DNA of 64,000 nucleotides from Flavisolibacter longurius (GTDB lineage: Bacteria; Bacteroidota; Bacteroidia; Chitinophagales; Chitinophagaceae), in NCBI GenBank assembly GCA_014163555.1, contig JACJGO010000005.1, positions 62,001 through 126,000 of the forward strand, in the 5' to 3' direction. The translations under genes and the position numbers were made by a program. A model generated the notes under the pieces. The model had not been told where the DNA came from. It ran no database searches and was given only the letters and a program-made list of their open reading frames with translations. Positions 34,524-43,714 of the stretch are shown here, piece after piece (the stretch's first letter is position 1; each line of letters starts with the position of its first letter).

Positions 34524-36875
34524 ATGAAGGTACGGTTTGGCATCATTTGGGTTTTTCTGCTCGTTTCAATAACATCCTTTTCACAAGAAAAGTTTACCAT
34601 TAACGGTTATATCAAAGACAGCATCAGCGGCGAATCGGTGATGGGCGCCACCGTAAACGTGAACGGCCGATCCGTTACCAGCAACCAGTACGGGTTTTAT
34701 TCCATTACCGTTGATTCCGGCAGTTACGAAGTTTTGGTGTCGCATGTTTCTTACCTCACGTATTCGCAACAGGTAGAACTTAATAAAAACATCGAACAGA
34801 ATATTTATTTGTTACCGCGGTCTTCGGCACTGAATGAAGTAGTAGTGTTTAGTCGCCGCCGTGATGCCAATGTTCGCAATGCCCAAATGGGACAGATTGA
34901 TCTTTCCATCAGCCAGATCAAAAATGTTCCCGCATTTTTAGGTGAAGTTGATATTTTGAAAGCCATCCAACTTTTGCCTGGCGTTCGGAATGCAGGGGAG
35001 GGAAACGCCGGCTTTTATGTTCGCGGCGGCGGGCCGGATCAAAACCTGATCATGCTGGATGATGCGGTGGTGTACAATACGGGTCACCTGTTTGGCTTTT
35101 TTTCCATCTTTAATTCCGATGCCATCAAGAATACCTCGCTCATTAAAGGAGGCATGCCGGCACAATATGGTGGAAGGTTGTCATCGGTGCTGGATGTGCA
35201 AATGAAAGACGGCAACAGCAACCAGTTTATTACGGAAGGCGGCATCGGGCTTATCGCTTCCCGCTTTTCAGTACAGGGTCCTGTTGTAAAAGATAAATCC
35301 TCCTTTATTGTTTCGGCCCGTCGAACATACATTGATGCGCTGGTAAAACCTTTTGTAAAAAAGGAAAGCAATTTTTACGGTTCCGGCTATTATTTTTACG
35401 ATCTGAATGCCAAAATCAATTACCGGTTTTCGGAGAAAGACCGGCTTTATATCAGCGGCTATTTTGGAAGAGATGTATTTACTTTCAACAATGCCAAGCT
35501 TTCTTTTAATGCAAATATTCCCTGGGGCAATGCCACCGGCACTGTTCGCTGGAACCATGTTTTCAACAGGAAACTTTTTGCAAATACAACACTAGTTTAC
35601 AACGATTATAATTTTTCTTTTGGCGCCGCACAGAATAATTTTGAGATCAAGCTGGCCTCCGGTATAAAAGACGGTACGGCCAAAATGGATTTTGATTATT
35701 ATCCGTCCGGTTCGCACAAAATCAAATTTGGCGGACTCTTTACGCATCACAAATTCACACCCAATGTAACCTCCGGCCGGCAAGACAGTGTTATTTTCAA
35801 CCCCAGTAACGCCAGTGAAAAAAAGGCACTGGAATCAGCCTTGTATATCCAGGATGACTGGGATGTAAGCAGCCGGCTGAAACTGAATTACGGCATCCGC
35901 TGGAGTAATTTCACCCAAATAGGACCTTTCACCCGTTATGTAAAAGATGCCAACCAGAACAAACTCGATAGCACGGAATACGGAAGTTGGGAGCCCGTAA
36001 AAACCTATGGCGGCCTGGAGCCACGCTTCACTGCACGGTATAGCCTGAATGCTGCCGCTTCTATAAAAGCTTCCGTCACCCGTAACCTGCAATACATTCA
36101 CCTGGTAAGCAATGCCGGTACTACCTTACCCACTGACCTGTGGGTGCCCAGTACATTTCGGGTGCAACCACAAAAAAGCTGGCAATATGCGGCCGGCTAT
36201 TTTCATAACCTCTCCGACAATACCTACGAAACCTCGCTGGAAATTTATTACAAGACTATGGAAAACCAGATTGAGTACCGGGAAGGTTATTCTCCTTCCT
36301 TGCTGGATCCGGAAGAGGAATTTGTTTTTGGAAAAGGCTGGAGTTATGGTGCAGAATTCCTGGTGAACAAAACCCGCGGCCGGCTGACGGGCTGGATAGG
36401 TTATACCTTGTCATGGACCTGGCGGCAATTCCCGCAACTGAATGACGGCGTAAAATTTCCAGCCAAGTATGACCGCCGCCATGATCTTTCTTTTGTAGCC
36501 TCTTACGAGAAAAATAAAAAATGGAAATTCGGCGCCGTCTTTGTTTACGCCACCGGAAATGCGACTTCGCTACCGCAACGTTTTTATGTTCTCAACGGCG
36601 TACTAACGCAGGAGTATAGCCGAATTAATCAGTACCGACTAGCGGCTTATCATCGACTGGATCTCTCGGCAACCTATACACCAACACCCAAACCCGGTAA
36701 GCGTTTGCAGAGTTACTGGGTTTTCAGCATTTACAATGCCTACAGCCGTGCCAATCCCTATTTCATTTACTTCAACCAGGAGGGGAACCCATATGATGGC
36801 TCGTTGAAGGTGCAGGCCAAACAGGTTTCGCTATTTCCCATTCTGCCTTCCGTTACCTGGAATTTTCGGTTTTAA
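34524..36875 (+). CDS. TonB-dependent receptor with CarboxypepD-like domain
   Basis: A 783-residue outer-membrane receptor. The signal peptide is followed by a carboxypeptidase-like beta-sandwich (INGYIKDSISGESVMGATVN...), then a plug (SALNEVVVFSRR, QLLPGVRNAGEGNAGFYVRG, LIMLDDAVVYNTGHLFGFFS, GGMPAQYGGRLSSVLDVQMK) and a barrel ending WNFRF. The phrase set is that of the DUF4974/FecA-type Bacteroidota receptors rather than SusC, and no SusD partner is nearby. It follows the DUF3347 gene by 14 bases and precedes the M28 peptidase by 49. Confidence 0.9.
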   Translation: MKVRFGIIWVFLLVSITSFSQEKFTINGYIKDSISGESVMGATVNVNGRSVTSNQYGFYSITVDSGSYEVLVSHVSYLTYSQQVELNKNIEQNIYLLPRSSALNEVVVFSRRRDANVRNAQMGQIDLSISQIKNVPAFLGEVDILKAIQLLPGVRNAGEGNAGFYVRGGGPDQNLIMLDDAVVYNTGHLFGFFSIFNSDAIKNTSLIKGGMPAQYGGRLSSVLDVQMKDGNSNQFITEGGIGLIASRFSVQGPVVKDKSSFIVSARRTYIDALVKPFVKKESNFYGSGYYFYDLNAKINYRFSEKDRLYISGYFGRDVFTFNNAKLSFNANIPWGNATGTVRWNHVFNRKLFANTTLVYNDYNFSFGAAQNNFEIKLASGIKDGTAKMDFDYYPSGSHKIKFGGLFTHHKFTPNVTSGRQDSVIFNPSNASEKKALESALYIQDDWDVSSRLKLNYGIRWSNFTQIGPFTRYVKDANQNKLDSTEYGSWEPVKTYGGLEPRFTARYSLNAAASIKASVTRNLQYIHLVSNAGTTLPTDLWVPSTFRVQPQKSWQYAAGYFHNLSDNTYETSLEIYYKTMENQIEYREGYSPSLLDPEEEFVFGKGWSYGAEFLVNKTRGRLTGWIGYTLSWTWRQFPQLNDGVKFPAKYDRRHDLSFVASYEKNKKWKFGAVFVYATGNATSLPQRFYVLNGVLTQEYSRINQYRLAAYHRLDLSATYTPTPKPGKRLQSYWVFSIYNAYSRANPYFIYFNQEGNPYDGSLKVQAKQVSLFPILPSVTWNFRF

Positions 36876-36924
36876 AAAGAGGAAAGCTTAGATTCGCTGA
36901 AATCAAACCTCTAATCAAAACAGC

Positions 36925-38469
36925 ATGAGAAAATTACTGTTACTGGCAGCAGCACAGGCTTCCTTTTGCCTGCTGTATGCACAAAAAGAAGGCGATGAAG
37001 CCATCATCAGCACGCTGAAAAAAGAAGGTATGCAAGCTTCCCAGGTTATGGACCATGCCTTTTATTTAACTGATGTCAGTGGTCCCCGTCTTACGGCCTC
37101 TCCGGGATTTATGAATGCAGCCAAATGGGCCAAAACCAAACTGGATAGCTGGGGCCTTAAAAATGTTCAGATTGAATCCTGGGGCGAATTTGGCAAAGGC
37201 TGGCAGCAGGATCGTTGTTATGTTGCCATGACAAAGCCCTATTATGTGCCGATGATTGCCCAAAGCCGTGCCTGGACAGGAAGCACTCCCGGGAAAGGCA
37301 TTACCAAAGCCGAAGTAGTATTGGTAAAGGCAAAAGATTCTGCGGAGCTGGAACAATATAGGGGGAAATTGAAAAACAAAATTGTGATGCTTTGGAGCAA
37401 CGATACGTTAAAGCCAAACTTCAGACCCGATGCAGAAAGGTACTCAGAGGAAGCTTTAGATAAAATGGCGAAAGTGGAGCCCCGGCAGGCGGGTGCAAAT
37501 CGAACCATCACGGGAAGACGTTCGTTTGTTGCCTCATTGAATAGTTTTATTGCTAGTGAAAACCCGGCTATGATTTTAGGCTTAAGCCGCGGAAGCGAAG
37601 GAACCATATTTGTGCAGGGCGGTGGACAGTACGCGAAGGATGCGCCAATTGGCCCCGCAAGTGTGGTTCTTTCCAGCGATGATTACCTGCGCCTGCAGCG
37701 GTTGGTAGCGGCCGGCATTCCCGTAGAAATGGAAATGGAAATCAAAACAACATTTTTTGACAAGGACCGGAATGGCTATAATGTCATTGCTGAAATCCCC
37801 GGCACCGACCCCAAACTAAAAGATGAAGTAGTGATGCTGGGTGGCCATCTTGATTCCTGGCATGGCGCCACCGGAGCCACCGACAATGCTGCCGGCTGTG
37901 CCGTGATGATGGAAGCCGTTCGCCTGCTGAAGCAAACGGGTTTTCAACCACGCCGTACGATTCGCATTGCGTTGTGGGGAGGAGAGGAGCAGGGCTTGCA
38001 CGGATCCCGCAACTATGTAAAAATGCATGTGGCAGACCCGGTTACGATGCAACTAAAACCGCAACACGAAAAAATTACCGCCTATTATAACCTGGATAAT
38101 GGCACCGGAAAAATTCGCGGTGTTTACCTGCAGGGCAATGAGGCCATCCGTCCCATTTTTGCCAAATGGCTGGAACCATTTAAAGACCTCGGTGCAACTA
38201 CGGTAACCATCAGCAACACTGGCGGAACCGACCACCTGGCCTTTGATGCCGTGGGTGTTCCGGGTTTCCAGTTTATTCAGGATGAAATTGCTTATGACAC
38301 TCGTACGCACCATACCAATATGGATACCTATGATCACCTGGTGCCGGAAGATTTGAAACAGGCTGCCACTGTTGTTGCTGCCTTTGTCTACAATTCAGCC
38401 CAGCGGGATGAAAGACTGCCCCGTAAAGAACTTCCCAAACCAAGGGAAACAAACCGGACGGGATTCTAG
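36925..38469 (+). CDS. Secreted M28 family metallopeptidase with inserted PA domain
   Basis: A 514-residue exported zinc peptidase. A signal peptide (ending LLYAQ) is followed by the start of the M28 fold. A protease-associated insert spans about residues 125-270, then the catalytic core carries His/Asp in LGGHLDSWHG, Asp in TDNAAG, Glu pair in WGGEEQGL, Asp in GGTDHLAF and His in THHTNMDTYD. These are the two-zinc ligands and catalytic Glu of family M28, probably an aminopeptidase or carboxypeptidase of the Q type. It may be the last gene of a DUF3347-receptor-peptidase run. A strong terminator follows. Confidence 0.92.
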   Translation: MRKLLLLAAAQASFCLLYAQKEGDEAIISTLKKEGMQASQVMDHAFYLTDVSGPRLTASPGFMNAAKWAKTKLDSWGLKNVQIESWGEFGKGWQQDRCYVAMTKPYYVPMIAQSRAWTGSTPGKGITKAEVVLVKAKDSAELEQYRGKLKNKIVMLWSNDTLKPNFRPDAERYSEEALDKMAKVEPRQAGANRTITGRRSFVASLNSFIASENPAMILGLSRGSEGTIFVQGGGQYAKDAPIGPASVVLSSDDYLRLQRLVAAGIPVEMEMEIKTTFFDKDRNGYNVIAEIPGTDPKLKDEVVMLGGHLDSWHGATGATDNAAGCAVMMEAVRLLKQTGFQPRRTIRIALWGGEEQGLHGSRNYVKMHVADPVTMQLKPQHEKITAYYNLDNGTGKIRGVYLQGNEAIRPIFAKWLEPFKDLGATTVTISNTGGTDHLAFDAVGVPGFQFIQDEIAYDTRTHHTNMDTYDHLVPEDLKQAATVVAAFVYNSAQRDERLPRKELPKPRETNRTGF

Positions 38470-38487
38470 TTTTTCAACGAACTAAAT

Positions 38488-38518
38488 AAAAAAAGGAAGC
38501 CATCGGCTTCCTTTTTTT
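38488..38518. terminator. Bidirectional intrinsic terminator
   Basis: A perfect 14-bp inverted repeat (AAAAAAAGGAAGCC and complement) with loop ATC lies between converging genes. Confidence 0.92.
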
Positions 38519-38580
38519 ACATTCATTATTTTGCAAAGTAAACTGCTTTCTTACGGTGTGCAGTTTGATATTACACCCAC

Positions 38581-39627
38581 CTAATTCTTATCCACGGCCT
38601 TTTCAAACACATAGGTAATCTTGCGTTTGTCATCCAGGTCGTCGTAAAACGAATCCAGGTAACGTAACATTTCATCCCGCACTTTTTTCGATAACAAATC
38701 AAATCCATTTACCAGGGCATAAATGAATTCTTTTTTATCCTTGAACAATTTGATCGCTTCTGCAATCTCTTCTTTATCCCTGGGTACGCCGCGGTAATAC
38801 CGATCCGTTACTCTTTCAATGGCAAATTCCTGCTGGGGAATGGCATAGGGTGCATTCACAAGGCCACAATAGTCGAAATCATATGGGATCACATATGGAA
38901 AAGAAATGGTGTCCGTTAATAATTGTACATACCGGATGTTATGATTGTTTGGCAGCGACCAGTCGGTATTACCAATCATATACTGGAACATCGAAACCAA
39001 GGTCATTTGTGACCGGTCGGTCATAGTGCCATTCATCACCTTTTTTTCATACTCCCGGCTGTTGTTTCGCTTGGCCACAGCATCCACATCTTCAATCAAA
39101 AACCCGTACTGCGAATATTCTTTCATTTTGTTCTGGGCATCTTTATAGGTCATCTTGGTGAGCCTTACGCCAAAGCTCATTTCGGTGAGCATGTTGTACA
39201 TTTTGTAAATCAGGAATTCTTTCAGCAGCAATTCTTCATCGTACTTCGATTGTGAACAGCCACATACCAGTTTAAGTCTTTTCAACCCACTCAGCTTGGG
39301 TGCTTTCTGGTTTTTGAAATCCAGAGAAAGCGAAGGCATTACGCAGGTGGTCCGGCGAAACTCGCCGCGGGCCGCCAGTTGAATTTCTTCCGTCACGGGT
39401 GGAAATCCCGGCATCGTGAATGTGACCGTAGCCGGTTGATATACTTTTTTCTGCCGCTTGTTTTTAATGCGGCGAAAATCGCTTACCAGTGTAATTTCTA
39501 CGGGATCTGTTCCGGTGAAAAAGATTTTGTTTTTTAAAAGCGTTTTGAATTCTTTGTCGGTTGAATCCTGCGCAAAAAGGATAACCGGGGAAAGGGTCAC
39601 ACACAAGATCAATAGCAACTGTTTCAT
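38581..39627 (-). CDS. Secreted protein, candidate CotH-like kinase fold
   Basis: A 348-residue protein with a signal peptide (MKQLLLILCVTLSPVILFAQ). The order of motifs resembles CotH kinases: AARGEFRR (residues 86-92), a Lys-rich strand LKRLKLVC, a helix of KYDEELLLKEFLIYK type, YGFLIEDVD (about 174-182), then GNTDWSLPNNHN (219-230) and IPYDFDYCG (247-255). The last two look like the catalytic Asp/Asn loop and the metal Asp motif. CotH proteins phosphorylate surface proteins. I am not certain of the family because overall similarity cannot be measured here. It is a single gene, and the neighbouring genes give no clue. Confidence 0.6.
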   Translation of the reverse strand: MKQLLLILCVTLSPVILFAQDSTDKEFKTLLKNKIFFTGTDPVEITLVSDFRRIKNKRQKKVYQPATVTFTMPGFPPVTEEIQLAARGEFRRTTCVMPSLSLDFKNQKAPKLSGLKRLKLVCGCSQSKYDEELLLKEFLIYKMYNMLTEMSFGVRLTKMTYKDAQNKMKEYSQYGFLIEDVDAVAKRNNSREYEKKVMNGTMTDRSQMTLVSMFQYMIGNTDWSLPNNHNIRYVQLLTDTISFPYVIPYDFDYCGLVNAPYAIPQQEFAIERVTDRYYRGVPRDKEEIAEAIKLFKDKKEFIYALVNGFDLLSKKVRDEMLRYLDSFYDDLDDKRKITYVFEKAVDKN

Positions 39628-39725
39628 GCAGAAAGTTTTAGGACAATATTGGTTTTAGATTTCAAGGTACATATTCGGGACGTATGTACCAAGATTTTTA
39701 TATAAAACAGGCTGCAAGGTAAAGA

Positions 39726-39753
39726 AACGGGCTGATTCTGTCGACCAGCCCGT
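39726..39753 (-). terminator. Intrinsic terminator of the Pro/Thr/Lys-linker protein gene
   Basis: ACGGGCTG pairs with CAGCCCGT. On the minus strand it is followed by TTCTTT, a short U-rich tail. It starts 7 bases past the stop at 39760. Confidence 0.7.
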
Positions 39754-39759
39754 GTTTAT

Positions 39760-40854
39760 TTAAGGATTTTGCTTTTCATACCGGAACCGGATCATGGCGT
39801 TTTTCTGTTCGGTGGACGTAATGGTAACCTGGTGCCGTTGGTCGCCGTCCTGGATAATCATCAGTGAAGTATTGGGCGGAATGGTACCCAGGTTTTCGGC
39901 TACCATTACCAAAGTATGCTCGGGGCTGGCTTCATCCAGTTCCAATTTGTAGGTGATTGGTTTATTGGATAACCGTTTGTTTGCCAGTATCAGCGCACCG
40001 TCCAAATAGATACTCACGGTGTCGTTGTCGATTTCGCCGTTGTCGTAAAGGCTGATTTCCACTTCCCTGTTCGTCAGGACAATGGTCCGGATCAACTCAT
40101 TCTTCCTATCTCGAATAATCGCCGGGGTAGGCTTGATCTTGGGAACAACAACCGGCTTTGTGGCCGCTACGGTCTCTTCCGGTTTTTTTGTTTCAGTTTG
40201 TACCGGTGCAGGTTTGGCAACCGTACTGTTCGCCGGCGTATTGGGTTTAGGGGTTGTTTTCGTTGTGACAGTTTCCTTTTTAGTTGGTGTTTTGGTTACT
40301 GCACTTTTCTGCGGTGTCTTCGCTGTATTTCGCGACGGATCATCTGCCGGCTTTTTATTCCGTAAAAATGGCTCTACATAAAAATCGGATGTTACTACTT
40401 TACGTAGGAAAACCCTGCCGCCGCCACAATCGCCACCTTTTTTTACACCGTAATAGGGATCTGTTTTTTCATAGGCACTCGTGTAAATACCTTCCAGAAA
40501 TTCTTCACGGCCTGAGCGGGAATAAATAAGCCGGCACTTCATGATGCAGGCAACAGACCCGCCGGCCATTTTTAATTCAACCGTTTTTATTTCCTGAACC
40601 AGTGCCGCATTGGACGTTTTGGTATAATTACCGGTAATGGTGGCTTTGCCGTAAAAGCGGGTATCTAAATAGGAATACGTTACACCGGAAAGACTATTTT
40701 TTTTCGACTGATCCAACTGCACTTCGTACTTGTATTGATCACCGCCATCAGTAATAAAATAGCCCCGCCAGATCCCCGTCATATCCTGGCCAGAGGATTG
40801 AAAAAAGGAAAGAAGAAGGAATACTGTGAGCAGGCTGCATACAATTTTCTTCAT
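39760..40854 (-). CDS. Uncharacterised exported protein with Pro/Thr/Lys-rich linker
   Basis: A 364-residue protein. A signal peptide (MKKIVCSLLTVFLLLSF) is followed by an N-terminal beta-rich domain (GIWRGYFITDGGDQYKYEVQL, about residues 25-165) of lipocalin-like text. A low-complexity Lys/Thr/Pro linker spans about residues 170-245 and contains repeated TPKK/TTK-like units. A C-terminal beta-rich domain (about 250-364, IYLDGALILANKRLSN) ends it. The layout suggests two globular parts across the envelope. No function is assigned; similar proteins are common as hypotheticals in Chitinophagaceae (from memory, not checked). Confidence 0.75.
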   Translation of the reverse strand: MKKIVCSLLTVFLLLSFFQSSGQDMTGIWRGYFITDGGDQYKYEVQLDQSKKNSLSGVTYSYLDTRFYGKATITGNYTKTSNAALVQEIKTVELKMAGGSVACIMKCRLIYSRSGREEFLEGIYTSAYEKTDPYYGVKKGGDCGGGRVFLRKVVTSDFYVEPFLRNKKPADDPSRNTAKTPQKSAVTKTPTKKETVTTKTTPKPNTPANSTVAKPAPVQTETKKPEETVAATKPVVVPKIKPTPAIIRDRKNELIRTIVLTNREVEISLYDNGEIDNDTVSIYLDGALILANKRLSNKPITYKLELDEASPEHTLVMVAENLGTIPPNTSLMIIQDGDQRHQVTITSTEQKNAMIRFRYEKQNP

Positions 40855-40915
40855 AGCAACGTGAAATTAACGAATACGAGAGTTTCGGGAATCGCCGTGC
40901 AAAGCATGAAAGTGT

Positions 40916-40923
40916 TAATTTTG
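40916..40923 (+). promoter_or_regulatory. -7 box TAATTTTG for thrS
   Basis: TAATTTTG fits TAnnTTTG and ends 9 bases before the preferred thrS ATG. The mRNA leader would be only a few bases long. Confidence 0.45.
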
Positions 40924-40932
40924 CCGCTCTTT

Positions 40933-42876
40933 ATGAGTGATCAAATTAAAATTACGTTGCCTGATGGTGCCGTTCGGGAATACCCGAAAGGAACAACGGC
41001 TCTAGATGTTGCCAAATCCATCTCCGAAGGGTTAGCCCGCAAAGTATTGGCCGCTGATGTAAACGGACAAGTTTGGGATGCCACCCGGCCTATTGACACT
41101 GATGCAAGCCTAAAGTTGCTGACATGGGATGACAATGGCGGTAAAAATACCTTCTGGCATTCGTCGGCACACCTTATGGCGGAAGCCATTGAAAGCTTAT
41201 TCCCGGGGGTTAAATTCTGGGTAGGCCCTCCTGTTGAAAATGGGTTTTATTACGATGTGGACCTGGGCGACCATTCCATTTCGGAAGAAGACCTGCGAAA
41301 GCTGGAAGTAAAGATGGCCGAACTGGCAAAGCAAAACAATCAATACATCCGCAAGGCCATTCCCAAAGCGGAAGCGGTTAACTATTTCACGCAAAAAGGC
41401 GACGAATATAAACTCGACCTTCTGCAGGGGTTGGAAGATGGTGAGATCACATTCTATACACAGGGTGGATTCACTGACCTTTGCCGCGGACCCCATATTC
41501 CAGCTACCGGTTTTATTAAAGCCATCAAGCTTACCAACATTGCCGGTGCATATTGGAAGGGAGATGAACGGAATAAACAGCTCACCCGCATTTACGGCGT
41601 AACCTTTCCTTCTGCCAAGCAATTGGACGAGTACCTGCAAATGCTGGAAGAAGCCAAAAAACGCGACCACCGCAAACTGGGCAAAGAGCTTAGTATTTAT
41701 ACCATGGACGATGATGTAGGTCCCGGTCTAGTGCTTTGGATGCCAAATGGTACCATCATCATTGAAGAGTTGGAAAAACTGGCGAAGGAAACCGAGCAAG
41801 ACGCCGGCTACAAGCGAGTAGTAACGCCTCACATCGCGAAAGAAAGCATGTATATCACCAGCGGTCACCTGCCATACTACCAGGACAGCATGTACCCGCC
41901 AATGGAGTTGGAAGGCGTAAAGTATTACCTGAAGTCAATGAACTGTCCGCACCACCACAAAATATTTGCGGCTGAGCAACACAGTTATAAAGACCTTCCG
42001 CTGCGTTTAGCCGAATATGGTACCTGTTACCGTTACGAGCAAAGCGGTGAATTATTCGGACTGATGCGGGTTCGCTGCCTGCATATGAACGATGCACACA
42101 TCTATTGCACTCGCGAACAATTTGCGCAGGAATTCAAGGCGGTAAATGATATGTACCTGAAGTATTTTAAGATCTTCGGGATTGAAAAATACGTAATGCG
42201 CCTTTCACTGCACGATCCTGCCAAACTGGGACAGAAATACATCGATGAGCCTGAACTGTGGCTGGAAACCGAAGCCATGGTTCGCAGTGTTATGATTGAG
42301 GCAGGAATTCCGTTTGTAGAAGTACCTGATGAAGGTGCCTTCTACGGTCCCAAGATCGATGTGCAGATTTACAGCACCATCGGCCGCGAATTCACTCTGG
42401 CCACTAACCAGGTAGATTTTGCACAGGGACGTCGCTTTAAATTAAGCTTTACCAATCAAAATAATGAAGCAGAAACACCGCTAATCATTCACCGTGCACC
42501 GTTGGGCACACACGAACGTTTTATCGGCTTCTTGCTGGAGCATTATGCCGGTAAATTCCCGGCCTGGCTGGCACCGGTTCAGGTAAAGATTCTACCCATC
42601 TCCGACAAGTTTGCCGATTACGCAAAAGATGTTTTGCTGAAATTAAAAAAATGGGATATTCGTGCTGAGATCGATGACCGTAATGAAAAAATTGGGAAAA
42701 AGATCCGCGATACGGAATTGATGAAAGTGCCGTATATGCTGGTGGTAGGAGAGAAGGAAGCGACTGAAGGAAAGATTTCCGTTCGCCGTCAGGGCAAAGG
42801 AGATCTGGGCGCCAAGAATGTGGACGAATTTTTGCAGGAACTTGTCGCCGAGGTAAAAGAAAGAAGAGCAGACTGA
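40933..42876 (+). CDS. thrS: Threonyl-tRNA synthetase
   Basis: A 647-residue class II synthetase. It has an N-terminal TGS domain (IKITLPDGAVREYPKGTTALDVA) and an editing/SAD domain with HSSAHLMAEA and GFTDLCRGPHIP. The catalytic core has MNCPHHHKIF (zinc Cys), motif 2 (CYRYEQSGELFGLMRVR), the zinc His region FYGPKID, and motif 3 (HRAPLGTHERFIGFLLEHY). The C-terminal anticodon domain starts near PVQVKILPISD. I start it at MSDQIKI (40933), which aligns with the normal TGS start. Upstream in-frame codons to 40735 overlap the divergent gene. infC follows after a 115-base gap with a hairpin. Confidence 0.97.
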   Translation: MSDQIKITLPDGAVREYPKGTTALDVAKSISEGLARKVLAADVNGQVWDATRPIDTDASLKLLTWDDNGGKNTFWHSSAHLMAEAIESLFPGVKFWVGPPVENGFYYDVDLGDHSISEEDLRKLEVKMAELAKQNNQYIRKAIPKAEAVNYFTQKGDEYKLDLLQGLEDGEITFYTQGGFTDLCRGPHIPATGFIKAIKLTNIAGAYWKGDERNKQLTRIYGVTFPSAKQLDEYLQMLEEAKKRDHRKLGKELSIYTMDDDVGPGLVLWMPNGTIIIEELEKLAKETEQDAGYKRVVTPHIAKESMYITSGHLPYYQDSMYPPMELEGVKYYLKSMNCPHHHKIFAAEQHSYKDLPLRLAEYGTCYRYEQSGELFGLMRVRCLHMNDAHIYCTREQFAQEFKAVNDMYLKYFKIFGIEKYVMRLSLHDPAKLGQKYIDEPELWLETEAMVRSVMIEAGIPFVEVPDEGAFYGPKIDVQIYSTIGREFTLATNQVDFAQGRRFKLSFTNQNNEAETPLIIHRAPLGTHERFIGFLLEHYAGKFPAWLAPVQVKILPISDKFADYAKDVLLKLKKWDIRAEIDDRNEKIGKKIRDTELMKVPYMLVVGEKEATEGKISVRRQGKGDLGAKNVDEFLQELVAEVKERRAD

Positions 42877-42904
42877 TTATTCACAAAATCAAAAATAAAA
42901 GCAA

Positions 42905-42961
42905 GTTGTAGAGGGGAAAAAGAGTAGATCAATACCTTTTTACTCTTTTTCTCTTTTCAAC
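42905..42961 (+). promoter_or_regulatory. Long imperfect hairpin between thrS and infC
   Basis: The purine-rich arm at 42905-42926 (containing GAGGGGAAAAAGAGTA) pairs with TACTCTTTTTCTCTTTTC at 42941-42958 plus CAAC. This gives about 17 pairs including G-U pairs, with a 14-base loop. The 3' arm is itself pyrimidine-rich. It could act as a terminator, an mRNA-end stabiliser or a leader element for infC. Confidence 0.4.
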
Positions 42962-42991
42962 TCCTTGCATTCAATCATCTAAAAAACGTAA

Positions 42992-43597
42992 ATGGCATTA
43001 CCAAACAGGGGCGGATTTAAGCCCGGTGGATTCAGGGGTCGTTTTGTTCCCCGTAAAGAAGCAGAACACAGAATTAATGAACATATCAGAGTACCCCAGG
43101 TACGACTGGTTGGCGACAACGTAACCGTTGGCGTTTATTCAACCGATGAAGCCAGGAAAATAGCCCGAGAGCAGGAGCTGGACCTGGTAGAAATTTCTCC
43201 TCAAGCCGATCCCCCGGTTTGCCGTGTGATCGATTACAATAAATTCCTTTACGATAAGAAGAAGAAGGAAAAGGAAATGAAGGCCAAGGCGAAGACTACA
43301 GAGATGAAGGAAATTCGCTTTACGCCAAATACGGACGATCATGACTTTGATTTCAAATCCAAGCATGCCGAAAGTTTTCTGAAAGAAGGCAACAAGGTGA
43401 AAGCCTATGTACAGTTCAAGGGTCGTGCGATTCAGTTTAAAGACAGGGGTGAATTACTGCTCCTGAAATTTGCCGACCGCCTGAAAGATTTTGGCCAATT
43501 GGAAAGCATGCCCAAATTGGAAGGAAAGCGGATGCTGGCCATCATTTCACCAAAAACAGGCAAAAAGCCAAAAGCAGACGTAAGAACACAAGCCTAA
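42992..43597 (+). CDS. infC: Translation initiation factor IF-3
   Basis: A 201-residue IF-3. It has an N-terminal extension (MALPNRGGFKPGGFRG...), then the N-domain INEHIRVPQVRLVGDN(V)TVGV, EARKIAREQELDLVEISPQADPPVCRVIDY(N)KF, a Lys/Glu linker helix and the C-domain KEIRFTPNTDDHDFDFKSKHAESFL, GNKVKAYVQFKGR. The start is ATG rather than the rare AUU used for autoregulation in E. coli. rpmI and rplT, normally the next genes, are absent here. IF-3 blocks subunit joining and proofreads initiator tRNA. Confidence 0.97.
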   Translation: MALPNRGGFKPGGFRGRFVPRKEAEHRINEHIRVPQVRLVGDNVTVGVYSTDEARKIAREQELDLVEISPQADPPVCRVIDYNKFLYDKKKKEKEMKAKAKTTEMKEIRFTPNTDDHDFDFKSKHAESFLKEGNKVKAYVQFKGRAIQFKDRGELLLLKFADRLKDFGQLESMPKLEGKRMLAIISPKTGKKPKADVRTQA

Positions 43598-43675
43598 GCT
43601 TGTAGTAATGTCAATAAAGCAAGAGGCATTTTTGACTTGCATTATTTTATAAGCGCATCATTTTAAAAATAATTC

Positions 43676-43703
43676 AACTCCTCCGTTGACTCGGGGGAGT
43701 TTT
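43676..43703 (+). terminator. Probable terminator after infC
   Basis: AACTCCTCCG pairs with CGGGGGAGTT (one T-G pair) over the loop TTGACT and is followed by TTTAC. The T-run is short. Its 3' edge is 12 bases before the MmcQ/YjbR gene, so it may also affect that gene. Confidence 0.6.
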
Positions 43704-43714
43704 ACTTTGCAGCC

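Noticed and set aside
40735-40932. N-terminal extension of thrS
   Set aside because: The 66 extra codons overlap the divergent exported-protein gene and its start, and the TGS domain begins at 40933.
42905-42961. Reading the thrS-infC hairpin as a T-box leader
   Set aside because: It lies after thrS, not before it, and lacks a specifier loop and T-box sequence.
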